NCBI GenBank assembly: GCA_026710655.1
Contig: JAPOQN010000031.1
Location: 58,914-122,913 of the forward strand
Length of the DNA stretch: 64,000 nucleotides
Source of the DNA: Chloroflexota bacterium
GTDB lineage: Bacteria; Chloroflexota; Dehalococcoidia; Tepidiformales; Tepidiformaceae
Reading direction: 5' to 3'
Of this stretch, positions 50,201 through 58,748 are shown one piece after another. Position 1 is the stretch's first letter. Each line of letters opens with the position of its first letter. The position numbers were made by a program, and so were the translations under genes. Below the pieces are notes generated by a model. It ran no database searches and was not told the origin of the DNA. It saw only the letters and a list, made by a program, of their open reading frames with translations.

Positions 50201-53200
50201 GCACGCAGGAGTTCACCATCAGCGCGACCGTGACCGATGCGAACGCGCAGTCGATCTCCGGAGGCGCCCGCGTGCTCGTCCACCCCGCGGCCTGGTACGC
50301 GGGCATCAAGCCCGAGTCGTACATTGCCCGCGCCGGCGAGCCCGCCACGGTCCACCTCGTGACCGTCGACTACGAGCGCCGTATCGCCCCGGACCGTCCC
50401 GTGACCGTGCGCCTCTACCAGCGCGAGTGGGTGCGTATCAAGGAGCGCGCCGACCACGGCGGCTACCGCTACCGCAGCGAGCCGAAGGACACCGAGATCG
50501 ATGTCCAGACGGTCACCACGAACGCGGACGGCGAAGCATCGATCGAGGTCACGCCGCCTTCGGCGGGCACGTACCGCATTGTGGCCGAGTCGACCGATGA
50601 CGAGGGTCGCGTCGCCCGTTCCGCCCGCTTCATCTGGGTCAGCGGCAGCGACCACGTCCCCTGGCCCGTGCGCGAGGACAACACCTTCGAGTTGATCGCC
50701 GACCGCGAGACCTACGAGGTGGGCGATGTCGCCGAGGTGCTCGTGCCCGCCCCCTTCGCCGGCGCGACGGGGCTCGTGACGGTCGAGCGCGGACGAGTCC
50801 TCAGCACGGAGGTGCGCCGCTTCGAGACGAACAGCGAGGTCCTCCGCATCCGCATCGAGGACCGGCACATCCCCAACATCTACGTCGGCGTCGTCCTCTA
50901 CCGGCCGCCCACCGCGGACGACCCCTATCCCCGCTACGACGTGGGCTACGTCGAGCTCTCCATCTCCACCGAACCGCGCCGCCTCGATGTCAGCATCCAG
51001 CCCGACCGCGACACGGCCACCCCTGGCGAGACCATCAGCTACGAGATACAGGTCACCGACTCGGAGGGGAATCCCGCGGAGGCGGATGTCTCCGTGGCTG
51101 TCGTCGACCAGGCCGTCCTCTCCCTCCGCGACGAAGTCGGGGGCGACGGCATGGCCGCCTTCTGGTCCGAGCGTGGCCTGGGAGTGCGCAACGCCTCGTC
51201 GCTCGGCGTCTCAATCGACCGCTTGAACGAGTCGTTCCGCGAGACCGAGGAGGGTGAGCGGGGCGAAGGGAGTAGCGGGGACGGCGCCACCAGCGAAGCC
51301 TTCGAGGAAGCGGCGGCGGAAGCGGTTCCCGAGGTAGCGGATTCGGGAGCCGGCGACATCGCTCTCAGGGAGTCCGCTGGCGATGGCCTCGAGCCCGCCG
51401 TGCGCTCCAACTTCCAGAACACCGCGCTCTGGATCGGACAGCTCACAACGGACGCCAGCGGGCGGGCCACCTTTGACCTGCACCTGCCGGATAACGCCAC
51501 CACCTGGCGCGCCCGCGCCCGCGCCGTCACCGCCGAGACTCTTGTCGGCGAGGGCGAGAGCGAGTTGCTCGTCACGCAGCCCCTGCTGGTACGCCACGCC
51601 CTGCCCCGGTTCCTCCGTGTCGGCGACGAGGTGATCCTGCGCACGCTCGTGCGCAACGGCACCGACAAAGCGCGCGACGTCACGGTCACGATCGAGGTTG
51701 CGGGCCTGGTCCTGGATGACGGCGCTGCGCACACGGAGCGCGTCGAGCCCGGCGAATCGATCGTGGTTGGGTGGGCGGCGCGGCCCGTCGAGGCGGGCAC
51801 GGCCACCATCCGCTTCACCGCCACCGCCAGCGGCGGCTACGCCGACGCGGTCGAGCTCACCCGCCCCGTCTACCTCGACGTGACCCCGGAGACGACCGCC
51901 ACGGGCGGCGTCGTCGAGGACACGCCCGCTCTCGAAGCCGTCTACCTGCCCGACTACGTCATCAACGGCAGCGGTTCGCTGGAGCTCTCCCTCAAGGCCT
52001 CGCTCGTTGGTGCTCTCGATGAAGAGTTGCCGGCTTTCGAGCCGCGCCGGTGGGAGTCCAACGTCAGAGTCGCCAGCCGCATCGTGGCCACCATCGCCGT
52101 AGGCCGCGCCAGCGCCGACGGCCTCACCGAGGGGCAGGAGGGGCAACTTATCCGCGACATCAGGGAGCTGGTCGGGAACCAGCACTACGACGGCGGCTGG
52201 GCCTGGTGCCCTACCTGCTTCCGCACCGATGTCTGGGTGACTGCCTGGGTCTTGATCGCCCTGGGTGAGGCCAGGGATGAGGGCTACCCCGTCCAGGACT
52301 ACCAGTACGACCAGGCCATGCGATACGTCACCGAGCGCATGAACAACCTCGACGCCAACCCCAACTACCGCGCGTTCCTCCTCTACGCGCTCGTCAGCGC
52401 CGCCAACACAGGCGGCGAGGTGAGCCCCCTTGCGCGGGAGCAGGTCGCCCCCCTGCGCGCCCTCGCCGACGAGCACCGCACCGAATTGACGAGCTGGGGG
52501 CGCGCCTACCTGCTGCTCGCCCTCCTCGGCAGCGGCCACGAGCGCGACCACGAGGCCGTGCGCATCCTCCTGAACGACCTGGCCGCCACCACCATCGCCA
52601 GCGCCAACGGCAACCACTGGGAAGACGAGCCCATCTGGAGCTCCATGCACAACACCAGCGTCCGCGCCACCGCCCTCGTCCTGCGCGCCCTCGTCGAAGC
52701 CGAACCGCAGCATCCCCTCATCGAGGAAACAACCCGCTGGCTCGTCGTGGCGCGCTCGGCCGAACGCTGGAAGACATCCGTCGAGCGCGCGCAGGCCATG
52801 GCCTCGCTCGGCGCCTTCGCCCAGCTCACCGGCGAGAACCGCGGCGTCTACGACTACCAGGTGCTGCTCAACACCAGTCGCGTCCTCGATGGCCACTTCG
52901 ACGTGCCCGCCCGCGACTACGACGACGGCATCGCCCTGACGCTCGATGCCCTCCCCCTCGGCGAGGTGAGCCGCCTGCAGTTCGAGCGCGAGGCGGGGAC
53001 CGAGGGACGCCTCTACTACGCCCTCAACCTGCGCTACGTCACCCCCGCGAAGGACATCGAGGCGCTCAACCGCGGCTTCGCCATCTCGCATCGCTACTCG
53101 CTGCTCGAAGACCCCGAGACCCCCATCACGAGCGCCTCCCTCGGGGACGTCGTGCGCGTGACCGTCACGGTCGTCGCTCCCGCCGACCGCGTCTTCGCCC

Positions 53201-53565
53201 GCGTCGAGGACTTCCTGCCCGCCGGTCTTGAACCCATCGACCCGCGCCTCAACATCGTCTCGCCGTGGCTCCGCGAACAGCTCCAGAACGACCAGACGAC
53301 CGCCCTCCTCGGCGGCGCCCCCTCCTGGTATGCCCCCTGGTTCGCCTGGTACTACAGCCCCTGGGACCAGGTCGACCTGCGCGACGACCGCGTGACCCTG
53401 CGCGCCGCCCTCCTCCCCCGGGGCGTGCACGAGTACGTCTACTACGCCCGCGCTACCACCCCCGGCGACTTCTTCGTCGCCCCCGCCCACGCCGAGGAGA
53501 CGTACTTCCCCGATGTCTTCGGCCGGAGCGACAGCAGCCGCTTCACTATCAACGACGCCGAGTAG
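47218..53565 (+). CDS. Alpha-2-macroglobulin family protein lacking the thioester motif
   Basis: A 2,115-residue exported protein. A Sec signal (about 1-30) precedes two tandem ~55-residue repeats at about 38-150 (shared VRVWQ, IHISARP, LGTVRLHLD and GDITV). About four Ig-like (Big_5/SbsA) modules follow to about 560. MG2-type domains (FTDRPIYRPGETVYFKAVV at about 795), later MG domains and the A2M/bait-following region (LWIGQLTTDASGRATFDLHL at about 1402) come next. The TED region contains GNQHYDGGWAW near 1653. The CxEQ thioester is missing; the site reads RRWESN. Bacterial macroglobulins trap proteases at the cell surface; this one would have to act non-covalently. GTG 47218 follows GGGGAGG. 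Confidence 0.88.
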   Translation: MIRRAALAHAAIGALVVALALITGPTPFSAAAHPGHETVDVDVRVWQHVQDPLLIHISARPEGVRWDTLGTVRLHLDNGLSSDRRYRFGDITVEGVEVRVWQRVTQPLRIHISARPVGGDWGVLGTIRLHLDDGHSTSGNYRYGDITVAVPLAPGGPPVVVSPGGDEVPRLAILTIAFDEPPGVTDGSDVVSIAPPVEGSFVWADARTLLFQPHYPGWQRGQRYTVVVDGPAAGLTADHTHTFVVEGGLEVAHVIPGDGDTEVPAAAQIFVQFNRSVAALTVPQEGPAPAVLEFDPPLEGTGEWLNTSLYRFLPTNLQPSTTYSVRIPAGLTSAADGVLDADFAWTFSTIQPDATGFEPADEATHVEPDSLVVVTFNQPMDRESVQAGLVLRSSAGEAVASSFEWNEDGAVVTVAPDAPLLLDTEYEVVARAGLRGANAGEMRSERASTFRVTALPRLIRTHPEDGSTDASRYGIELVYNNPMDVDSFEGRVSINGIDPEDIEIRSYRWQPTSISIRAPFEHSTEYTVRIAEGVSDRGGRTVTAAHEFSFRTSPPSPSLSLAAPSSMSTLSSSGEQVLYYHAARLDEVRFRLYALSDDETETLLRRGYVERYWGDGFWPEAEPLREWSEAIAEDLRDSSRLYSTALGDTGALEKGHYLVVADYEGIYRPLKLMVSVVDTAIATKQAFDELLVWALDYDTGEPLDATSVRTAPLDEGRLRPYRTATTDTDGLARFADPFTDGFWAYGYETSLVRVDSEGRQGVASTSQDSGISPWSIGINTAHSPPGWRSHAFTDRPIYRPGETVYFKAVVRSEDDASYSLPPAETSVNVRFRDARYETLSSTRIALSDLGTLSASEVLPTDAPTGTYSVVVTDDNDDRIAWTSFTVAEFRVPEFEVELATPQIDYVAGDTIAAEAQATFFFGGPVPDSAVEWAVQAIPTEIRVEDYEDYSFSERDYYWRWYGSSYSDLRSRGETATDAEGLARFDVPATIEEDEGTQEFTISATVTDANAQSISGGARVLVHPAAWYAGIKPESYIARAGEPATVHLVTVDYERRIAPDRPVTVRLYQREWVRIKERADHGGYRYRSEPKDTEIDVQTVTTNADGEASIEVTPPSAGTYRIVAESTDDEGRVARSARFIWVSGSDHVPWPVREDNTFELIADRETYEVGDVAEVLVPAPFAGATGLVTVERGRVLSTEVRRFETNSEVLRIRIEDRHIPNIYVGVVLYRPPTADDPYPRYDVGYVELSISTEPRRLDVSIQPDRDTATPGETISYEIQVTDSEGNPAEADVSVAVVDQAVLSLRDEVGGDGMAAFWSERGLGVRNASSLGVSIDRLNESFRETEEGERGEGSSGDGATSEAFEEAAAEAVPEVADSGAGDIALRESAGDGLEPAVRSNFQNTALWIGQLTTDASGRATFDLHLPDNATTWRARARAVTAETLVGEGESELLVTQPLLVRHALPRFLRVGDEVILRTLVRNGTDKARDVTVTIEVAGLVLDDGAAHTERVEPGESIVVGWAARPVEAGTATIRFTATASGGYADAVELTRPVYLDVTPETTATGGVVEDTPALEAVYLPDYVINGSGSLELSLKASLVGALDEELPAFEPRRWESNVRVASRIVATIAVGRASADGLTEGQEGQLIRDIRELVGNQHYDGGWAWCPTCFRTDVWVTAWVLIALGEARDEGYPVQDYQYDQAMRYVTERMNNLDANPNYRAFLLYALVSAANTGGEVSPLAREQVAPLRALADEHRTELTSWGRAYLLLALLGSGHERDHEAVRILLNDLAATTIASANGNHWEDEPIWSSMHNTSVRATALVLRALVEAEPQHPLIEETTRWLVVARSAERWKTSVERAQAMASLGAFAQLTGENRGVYDYQVLLNTSRVLDGHFDVPARDYDDGIALTLDALPLGEVSRLQFEREAGTEGRLYYALNLRYVTPAKDIEALNRGFAISHRYSLLEDPETPITSASLGDVVRVTVTVVAPADRVFARVEDFLPAGLEPIDPRLNIVSPWLREQLQNDQTTALLGGAPSWYAPWFAWYYSPWDQVDLRDDRVTLRAALLPRGVHEYVYYARATTPGDFFVAPAHAEETYFPDVFGRSDSSRFTINDAE

Positions 53566-53677
53566 CGCGAGCGGCGCTATCCGGCCCCCTTGTCCCAGCC
53601 TTCACCCATGCACGCACCCCTTGCCTGAAAGATAGTAGGGGAGGCATCGTCCGCTTCCTGGCGGGAAGGAGTGGTGT

Positions 53678-55102
53678 GTGGCCAGAGTCCTGGTCCTGGG
53701 CGCATCCGGCTACGTCGGCAGCCACCTCGTGCCCCGGCTGCTGGAAGCGGGGCATACCGTACGGGCGGCGGGGAGGCGCCTCGAGACGCTCGAGGCCCGC
53801 GAGTGGGCGGGAGTCGAGCTGGTGCACGCCGACGCCCTCGACCCCGACACCCTGACCACCGCCTTCGAGAGCGTCGACACCGTCTACTACCTCGTGCACT
53901 CGATGGCCTCCGGTTCTGACTTCCCCGAGCGCGACCGCCGGGCCGCGGAAAACGCGCGCCGCGCCGCCGGGGACGCGGGCGTGAAGCGCATCGTCTACCT
54001 CGGCGGCCTACAGCCGCGCGGGGCGGCCTCCCCCCACCTCGCCTCCCGCCGCGAAACAGGCGACGTGCTGCGCGCGGGCCCCGTGGCCATCACCGAGATC
54101 CGCGCCGGGATCGTCGTGGGGCCGGGCTCGGCCGCCTTCGAGGTCATCCGTGACCTCGTTTATCACCTGCCCGTCATGGTCACGCCCCGCTGGGTACGCT
54201 CTTTCACGCAGCCCATCGCCCTCGACGACCTCATCGAGTACCTCGTGCGTCTCCCCGAAACAGAGCCGCCCGGCAGCCACACCTACGATGTCGGCGGCCC
54301 CGAGGTCGTCCGCTACCAGGACCTGCTTACGCGTTTCGCCAGGGCGGTCGGCCGAAGGCTGCTCATCCTTCCCGTCTCCGTGCTCAGCCCGCGCCTCTCC
54401 TCCTACTGGCTCGACCTCGTAACGGCCGTCCCCTCATCCGTCGCGAGACCCCTCATCGACGGCCTCCGCCACGACCTCGTCGTGGACCCCGCTGCCGACC
54501 TCCGAACGCGCATCCCCATTGAGCTGCGAACCTACGAGCAGGCCGTGTCCGCCGCCCTCGAGGCCGAGCGCACCGCCCACCTCCCCGCCCGCTGGACGGA
54601 GGGCTCCTTCGCCATGCGCGACTACCGCGCCGAGGTCTCGTTCTACAGCCGCGGGGAGCGGGTCGAGCGCACCTGCAATGCCCCGCCCGAGGCCGTCTGG
54701 GGCGTGGTCTCCTCGATCGGTGGGTCGAACGGCTGGTACTACGCGAGCTGGCTCTGGAGCCTGCGCGGCCTCCTCGACCGGCTCGCGGGCGGCGTCGGCA
54801 GGCGGCGGGGCCGGCGGCACCCCACCGACGTGCGCATTGGCGACGCCCTCGACTTCTGGCGCGTCGTCGGCGTGGAGCCGGGCCGCCGTCTCACGCTACT
54901 GGCGGAGATGAAGCTCCCCGGCATCGCCATCCTCGAGTTCGAGGTGGCCCCCGCCGGGCAGGGCACGCGCATCGTCACATCCGCCCACTTCCACCCTGCG
55001 GGGGCGGCGGGGCTGCTCTACTGGTACGCCCTCTGGCCCATCCACAAGCGCATCTTCGCCGGCCTCACGAACGCCATCGTCGCGCGGGCGCTACCCCGCT
55101 AA
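53678..55102 (+). CDS. NAD(P)H-binding SDR (NmrA-like) fused to DUF2867
   Basis: A 474-residue protein. The N-terminal atypical SDR has VLVLGASGYVGSHLVPRLL (GxxGxxG at about 8-14), then VYYLVHSMASGSDF, ITEIRAGIVVGPGSAAF and the ubiquinone-oxidoreductase-like YDVGGPEVVRYQDLL. The C-terminal part from about 315 is a START/SRPBCC-like DUF2867 domain (GERVERTCNAPPEAVWGVVS, then WRVVGVEPGRRLTLLAEMKLPG). This fusion is widespread, for example in E. coli YbjT-like proteins. A cytosolic reductase or lipid-binding role is likely, but the reaction is unknown. GTG 53678 has GGAAGGAG upstream. Confidence 0.88.
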   Translation: MARVLVLGASGYVGSHLVPRLLEAGHTVRAAGRRLETLEAREWAGVELVHADALDPDTLTTAFESVDTVYYLVHSMASGSDFPERDRRAAENARRAAGDAGVKRIVYLGGLQPRGAASPHLASRRETGDVLRAGPVAITEIRAGIVVGPGSAAFEVIRDLVYHLPVMVTPRWVRSFTQPIALDDLIEYLVRLPETEPPGSHTYDVGGPEVVRYQDLLTRFARAVGRRLLILPVSVLSPRLSSYWLDLVTAVPSSVARPLIDGLRHDLVVDPAADLRTRIPIELRTYEQAVSAALEAERTAHLPARWTEGSFAMRDYRAEVSFYSRGERVERTCNAPPEAVWGVVSSIGGSNGWYYASWLWSLRGLLDRLAGGVGRRRGRRHPTDVRIGDALDFWRVVGVEPGRRLTLLAEMKLPGIAILEFEVAPAGQGTRIVTSAHFHPAGAAGLLYWYALWPIHKRIFAGLTNAIVARALPR

Positions 55103-55452
55103 TCGAGCCAGTACTCGCTCGCAAGCGCTGGTGGCTCCCTGAGCAGAGCGTCGAGGGCGGTGACTAGCCGCCCAATCATGGGCTGGCGGCCTCGGGGCCA
55201 GGAGTGGGGACTGGTGAAGACGAAGGCGGGAGCTTCACGCCCGTCTTCCCGCGCCTTCGCTGCGAGCGTCCGGTAGTCCGCAACGTCCTCGGTCACGATC
55301 GCCCAGCCCTCCCTGAGCGCCCACTCGAAGATCACCGCGTCCGGCATCGTCCGGAGCTCTGGGTGTTCCGCGACTGCCATCGCGTCGTGGCCACGTTCCC
55401 GCAGCGCTTCGGCGGCGGCGGGCGGCCACATCTCGTCCAGCAGCAACCTCAC
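55099..55452 (-). CDS. DUF5615 PIN-like toxin
   Basis: A 117-residue PIN-like protein. The N-terminal VRLLLDEMWPPAAAEALRER (catalytic Asp) is followed by EWALREGWAIVTEDVADYRTL, where the TED/D acidic pair matches the Mut7-C/DUF5615 PIN-like pattern. It is probably a toxin RNase. GTG 55452 overlaps the upstream antitoxin stop by 4 nt (GTGA), so translation is coupled; longer starts would run into the antitoxin gene. The stop overlaps the convergent SDR-DUF2867 gene by 4 nt. Confidence 0.85.
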   Translation of the reverse strand: MRLLLDEMWPPAAAEALRERGHDAMAVAEHPELRTMPDAVIFEWALREGWAIVTEDVADYRTLAAKAREDGREAPAFVFTSPHSWPRGRQPMIGRLVTALDALLREPPALASEYWLD

Positions 55453-55871
55453 TCGCGGAGGATCGCCCGCTGGCGCATCCAATCGGCCTTGGCCCGGTCC
55501 GCCTCCTCGTCCAACCGGTCGAGCCAGTCATCGATCTCGTCGCGGTACTCGGCGTAGTACCCGGCGGCCACGCTCACCTGCTGGGCCGTGATCTCCAGGC
55601 TGTCCATAATGAACGGAGTCATCTCACCGGGCGGCCCCTCCCACTCGCGGAAGATGCGCGCCACCACCCACACAGCCGGCCCGCCCGCCAGCGCGGGCCG
55701 GCGACCGGTGGCGCCGGGGCGGAAGACGATCCCCGGATGCCGCTGCATCCGCAGGCCTTCCTCCAGGAGCTGCTTCGCCAGTGCGGAACGCGACTGCCCG
55801 CTCTTGCGGCACTCGTCCTCCAACCGCTGGAGAAGGTCGTCATCAACCCGTACTGAGAGGTGGCTGCTCAT
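55449..55871 (-). CDS. Ribbon-helix-helix/DUF433-like antitoxin
   Basis: A 140-residue protein. The N-terminal ribbon-helix-helix (SSHLSVRVDDDLLQRLEDEC, then SRSALAKQLLEEGLRM) binds DNA. A DUF433-like segment follows (HPGIVFRPGATGRRPALAGG, VWVVARIFREWEG), then a helical tail (VAAGYYAEYRDEIDDWLDRL) that probably contacts the toxin. DUF433-type antitoxins commonly pair with DUF5615 toxins, as here. ATG 55871 was chosen because the RHH starts at once; 14 extra residues from ATG 55913 look spurious. Confidence 0.85.
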   Translation of the reverse strand: MSSHLSVRVDDDLLQRLEDECRKSGQSRSALAKQLLEEGLRMQRHPGIVFRPGATGRRPALAGGPAVWVVARIFREWEGPPGEMTPFIMDSLEITAQQVSVAAGYYAEYRDEIDDWLDRLDEEADRAKADWMRQRAILRE

Positions 55872-55941
55872 GGCGCGCTCCGGCCCGTAAGCGGGTGTCA
55901 CACAGCGTAGCACCCCGGCCGGCGCGTCGGGAGGGAATGGA

Positions 55942-56391
55942 TCAGGCGGAGAGTTCGCGGCCCAGGGAGCGCTCGTAGGCGCTCAGCAGGGAGAGCAGGA
56001 TTTCCTCGACCTGGCTGCGGCGCCAGTGCCGCACGCGCCGCTCTTCGGGCGCCTCCCCCGCCTCCCCGCCCGCCGCCACCCGCGCCACCACCTGCCAGGA
56101 GGGACGCTCGTCGCTGCCGCGGTCGAAGATCTCGAAGGCTGCGCACTGGCTATCGCCGACCGTGATTGTGAAGCGAGCCTGCTCTTCGAGGGGTTCAATC
56201 GTGATGGGGAGCGCCTCGCCGTATACGTGGCGGACGTCCTCAATGCACTCGCTGGCCCAGCGGTGGATGTTGTCGAGGACGCGGCGCTGGGAGTCGAGGT
56301 CGTGGGCGCGGCTCAGGAGCCAGGACTCCCGGCGCTCGAGCCAGCCTTCGTGGAGGCTTCGAACGCGCGCCTCGAAAGGCATGCGGTCCAC
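55942..56391 (-). CDS. Hypothetical protein, charged helical
   Basis: A 149-residue soluble protein with no recognised family. The start helix is arginine-rich (RMPFEARVRSLHEGWLERRE), followed by a beta-rich middle (ITIEPLEEQARFTITVGDSQ, AFEIFDRGSDERPSWQVVAR) and a C-terminal helix (WRRSQVEEILLSLLSAYERS). GTG 56391 is chosen as the start because a perfect AGGAGG (56399-56404 in plus coordinates) lies 7 nt upstream; the ATG at 56382 would be 16 nt away. It stands alone after the glnK-amt unit in the same direction. Function unknown. Confidence 0.7.
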   Translation of the reverse strand: MDRMPFEARVRSLHEGWLERRESWLLSRAHDLDSQRRVLDNIHRWASECIEDVRHVYGEALPITIEPLEEQARFTITVGDSQCAAFEIFDRGSDERPSWQVVARVAAGGEAGEAPEERRVRHWRRSQVEEILLSLLSAYERSLGRELSA

Positions 56392-56494
56392 AGCCGCACC
56401 TCCTGGTTTGATGGATCTCGCGCAGTTGCAGATATGGGGAGGGGCCGGGCGCTGGGGGTGCGCCCGGCCCCTCACAGCCGGGGGACGTGGAAAG

Positions 56495-56836
56495 CTACAG
56501 TGCCTCGTCGCCGCGCTCGCGGGTGCGAACGCGAACGGCGTCCTCCACGTTGGAGATGAACACCTTGCCGTCACCGATCTCGCCGGAGCTGGCGTTGTCG
56601 AGGATGGCATCCACGACAGCGTCCGCGTTGTCGTCCGCGACCACGAGCGTCAGGTACACCTTCGAGAGGTACTCGACGCGGTATTCGCGGCCACGCCACT
56701 GCTCGGTGATGCCACGCTGTTTGCCGTGGCCCTTGACTTCCCAGACGGTGATGCCGGCTGAGTTGCCAAGTTCGTCGAGCGCGTCCTTCACCGGTTCGAG
56801 ACGGCTGGGCCGAATGATGGCTTCGATTTTCTTCAC
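56495..56836 (-). CDS. glnK: Nitrogen regulatory protein P-II (GlnK/GlnB)
   Basis: A 113-residue PII protein: KKIEAIIRPSRLEPVKDALD at the N-terminus, then WEVKGHGKQRGITEQWRGREYRVEYL, covering the T-loop with Tyr at the uridylylation position, and GDGKVFISNVEDAVRVRTRE for the C-terminal nucleotide-binding signature. PII trimers sense ATP/ADP and 2-oxoglutarate and plug the Amt channel. GTG 56836 with AGGAG upstream is the start. It follows amt with a 49-nt gap in the same direction, the usual arrangement for GlnK. Confidence 0.95.
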   Translation of the reverse strand: MKKIEAIIRPSRLEPVKDALDELGNSAGITVWEVKGHGKQRGITEQWRGREYRVEYLSKVYLTLVVADDNADAVVDAILDNASSGEIGDGKVFISNVEDAVRVRTRERGDEAL

Positions 56837-56885
56837 CGGGAACTCCTTTCCGGACTCAGGGTCGGATGCGGGATGTGGCGTGTGC

Positions 56886-58328
56886 TCACTTTCCCCCTCC
56901 TCCAACCTCGGTCGCACCGAAGATGCCGGAGCCAGAAGGACCGAAGTCCGGGTAGGCGTCGATGCCGTGCTCGATCAGGTCGAGTCCGCGCATCTCTTCT
57001 TCCTCGCTTACGCGAAGGCCCACGGTGAACTTGATGGCGAAGAACAGGATACCTGCCGTCACTGCCGTCCAGCCCACGATGGCTGCGATGCCGATGAGCT
57101 GCATGAGCAGCTGCTCGCCGCCGCCGCCCAGGAAGAGGCCGTAGTGCTGCGGATTCGCGTAGCCAGCCGCTGCCATGCCTGCCTCGGATGAGAACAGACC
57201 GACTGCGATCACGCCCCAGATGCCCGCGAAGGCATGCACGGAAACCGCGCCCACCGGGTCGTCGATGCGGAACTTCGCATCCAGCAGCTGCACGCCGTAG
57301 TACATGACCAGCGCGCCGATGGCGCCGATGACGACTGCCGCCCACGGGTCGACCGTGGCCGTGCCCGCCGTGATGGCCACCAGGCCCGCCAGGATGCCGT
57401 TGATGGTGAGGCCGGCGTCATAGCGACCCGTGCGGAATCGGGACCACAGCATCGCGGTGATGCCGCCTGCCCCCGCCGCCAGCGTCGTTGTGACCGCCAC
57501 GCTTGCAGCCAGTGCGGCTCCGCCACCCGAGAGGGCAAGCGTGGAACCCGGGTTGAACCCGTACCAGCCGAACCAGAGGATGAACATGCCGATCGTCGCG
57601 ATCGAGATGTTGTGGCCGGGGATGGCCCGCACCTCGCCGTTGGGACCGTACTTGCCCAGGCGCGCGCCCACGGCGATAGCGCCCATCAGGCCGGCGATGC
57701 CGCCAACCGTGTGAACGATGCCAGAGCCGGCGAAGTCGACGTAGCCGTTGCCGAGCCAGATGTCGTCCGTGAAGGCGCCCATCCACGTCGTCGTGTCCCA
57801 GCCCCAGTGCACCACCACCGGGTAGATGAAGCCGGTGACAACGACCGTGTAGATGAGGTAGGCCGAGTACTTCGTGCGTCCCGCCAGTGCGCCCGCCACG
57901 ATCGTGGCTGCCGCCGCGGCAAAGGCGAACTGGAAGAACCAGTCGGCGTAGCTATCGAACTGGTTGAGGGCGAAATTGCCCAGGCCGATGAACTCGTTCG
58001 AGGCATCGCTTACGCCGTAAGCGAACGCCCAGCCCACGAGCCAGAATGAGATGCCTCCCACGCAGGCGTCGATCATGTTCTTCATCAGGATGTTTGCCGT
58101 CTCCTGCGAGCGGACGAAGCCCGCCGTGAGCATGGCGAAACCGGCCTGCATGAAGAACACGAGGAAGCCCGCGATCAACAGCCAGGCGGTGTCGACGGCG
58201 CCAACGATGTCTTCGATCGCGCTGCCGTCACCGTCGTGTGCGGAGACCACGGAGATAATGCCGAGCGCAAGCAGACCGCCTGCAAGCAGGGCGGTCGGCC
58301 GGCGCAGGGCCGGTAGGGCACGTTTCAT
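56886..58328 (-). CDS. amt: Ammonium transporter (Amt family)
   Basis: A 480-residue protein with an N-terminal signal-like hydrophobic segment (LLAGGLLALGIISVVSAHDG), then eleven membrane segments: DTAWLLIAGFLVFFMQAGFA, GFVRSQETANILMKNMIDAC, FAGSGIVHTVGGIAGLMGAI with pore His, WFGWYGFNPGSTLAL and DDPVGAVSVHAFAGIWGVIA with the second pore His. It conducts NH4+/NH3 across the inner membrane under PII control. GAGGAGG precedes ATG 58328. The upstream 90-110 nt hold a GTTTCGAAAC palindrome that may be an operator. Confidence 0.96.
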   Translation of the reverse strand: MKRALPALRRPTALLAGGLLALGIISVVSAHDGDGSAIEDIVGAVDTAWLLIAGFLVFFMQAGFAMLTAGFVRSQETANILMKNMIDACVGGISFWLVGWAFAYGVSDASNEFIGLGNFALNQFDSYADWFFQFAFAAAAATIVAGALAGRTKYSAYLIYTVVVTGFIYPVVVHWGWDTTTWMGAFTDDIWLGNGYVDFAGSGIVHTVGGIAGLMGAIAVGARLGKYGPNGEVRAIPGHNISIATIGMFILWFGWYGFNPGSTLALSGGGAALAASVAVTTTLAAGAGGITAMLWSRFRTGRYDAGLTINGILAGLVAITAGTATVDPWAAVVIGAIGALVMYYGVQLLDAKFRIDDPVGAVSVHAFAGIWGVIAVGLFSSEAGMAAAGYANPQHYGLFLGGGGEQLLMQLIGIAAIVGWTAVTAGILFFAIKFTVGLRVSEEEEMRGLDLIEHGIDAYPDFGPSGSGIFGATEVGGGGK

Positions 58329-58409
58329 GCAATCCTCCTCGATGCCCCCGGGTGGGGCGAAACGTCGACGGGGAAGCTATGGCCCGATGGTTTCCCGCAG
58401 ATTGCGGCC

Positions 58410-58437
58410 TTGTTTCAGGCAGGTTTCGAAACACAAC
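58410..58437 (-). promoter_or_regulatory. Palindromic candidate operator upstream of amt-glnK
   Basis: In plus coordinates TTGTTTC (58410-58416) and GTTTCGAAAC (58423-58432) continue to ACAAC. The 10-bp palindrome GTTTCGAAAC is perfect, and the wider block is imperfectly symmetric (TTGTTTC...GAAACACAA). It lies about 95 nt upstream of the amt start, in an AT-richer patch. A nitrogen- or stress-responsive binding site is inferred only. Confidence 0.25.
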
Positions 58438-58448
58438 GTTCATTTGGC

Positions 58449-58648
58449 TGCTCCTTCGACTGCTCCGCTTCGCTCCGCGCTCACTCGCGGGCTGTCGCCC
58501 CGATTGCTCCTTCGGCTGCTGCGCTTCGCTCCGCGCTCACTCGCGGGCTGTCGCCCCGATTGCTCCTTCGACTGCTCTGCTTCGCTCCGCGCTCACTCGC
58601 GGGCTGTCGCCCTGATGGCTCCTTCGACTGCTCCGCTTCGCTGCGCGC
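58449..58648 (+). repeat. 56-bp tandem repeat, about 3.6 copies
   Basis: Copies begin at 58449, 58505, 58561 and (partial) 58617. The unit starts TGCTCCTTCGACTGCTCCGC and also contains CTCACTCGCGGGCTGTCGCC. Copies differ by a few substitutions. The period (56) is not a multiple of three and stop-free frames shift between copies, so it is unlikely to be coding. It fills most of the 528-bp gap between the divergent amt and etfB genes. Confidence 0.9.
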
Positions 58649-58748
58649 GTGGGGGCTGGCTGGTGCGCCGACTGCTCCCATCCGGGCGCCCGCGCCGAGA
58701 TTGCGTGCATGGCCCGTCAGTTCGGGCCCTCGTACGTCCGTGCGAGAT

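Noticed and set aside
58449..58648. CRISPR array
   Set aside because: The units are contiguous 56-bp copies with no unique spacers between them and no cas genes nearby.
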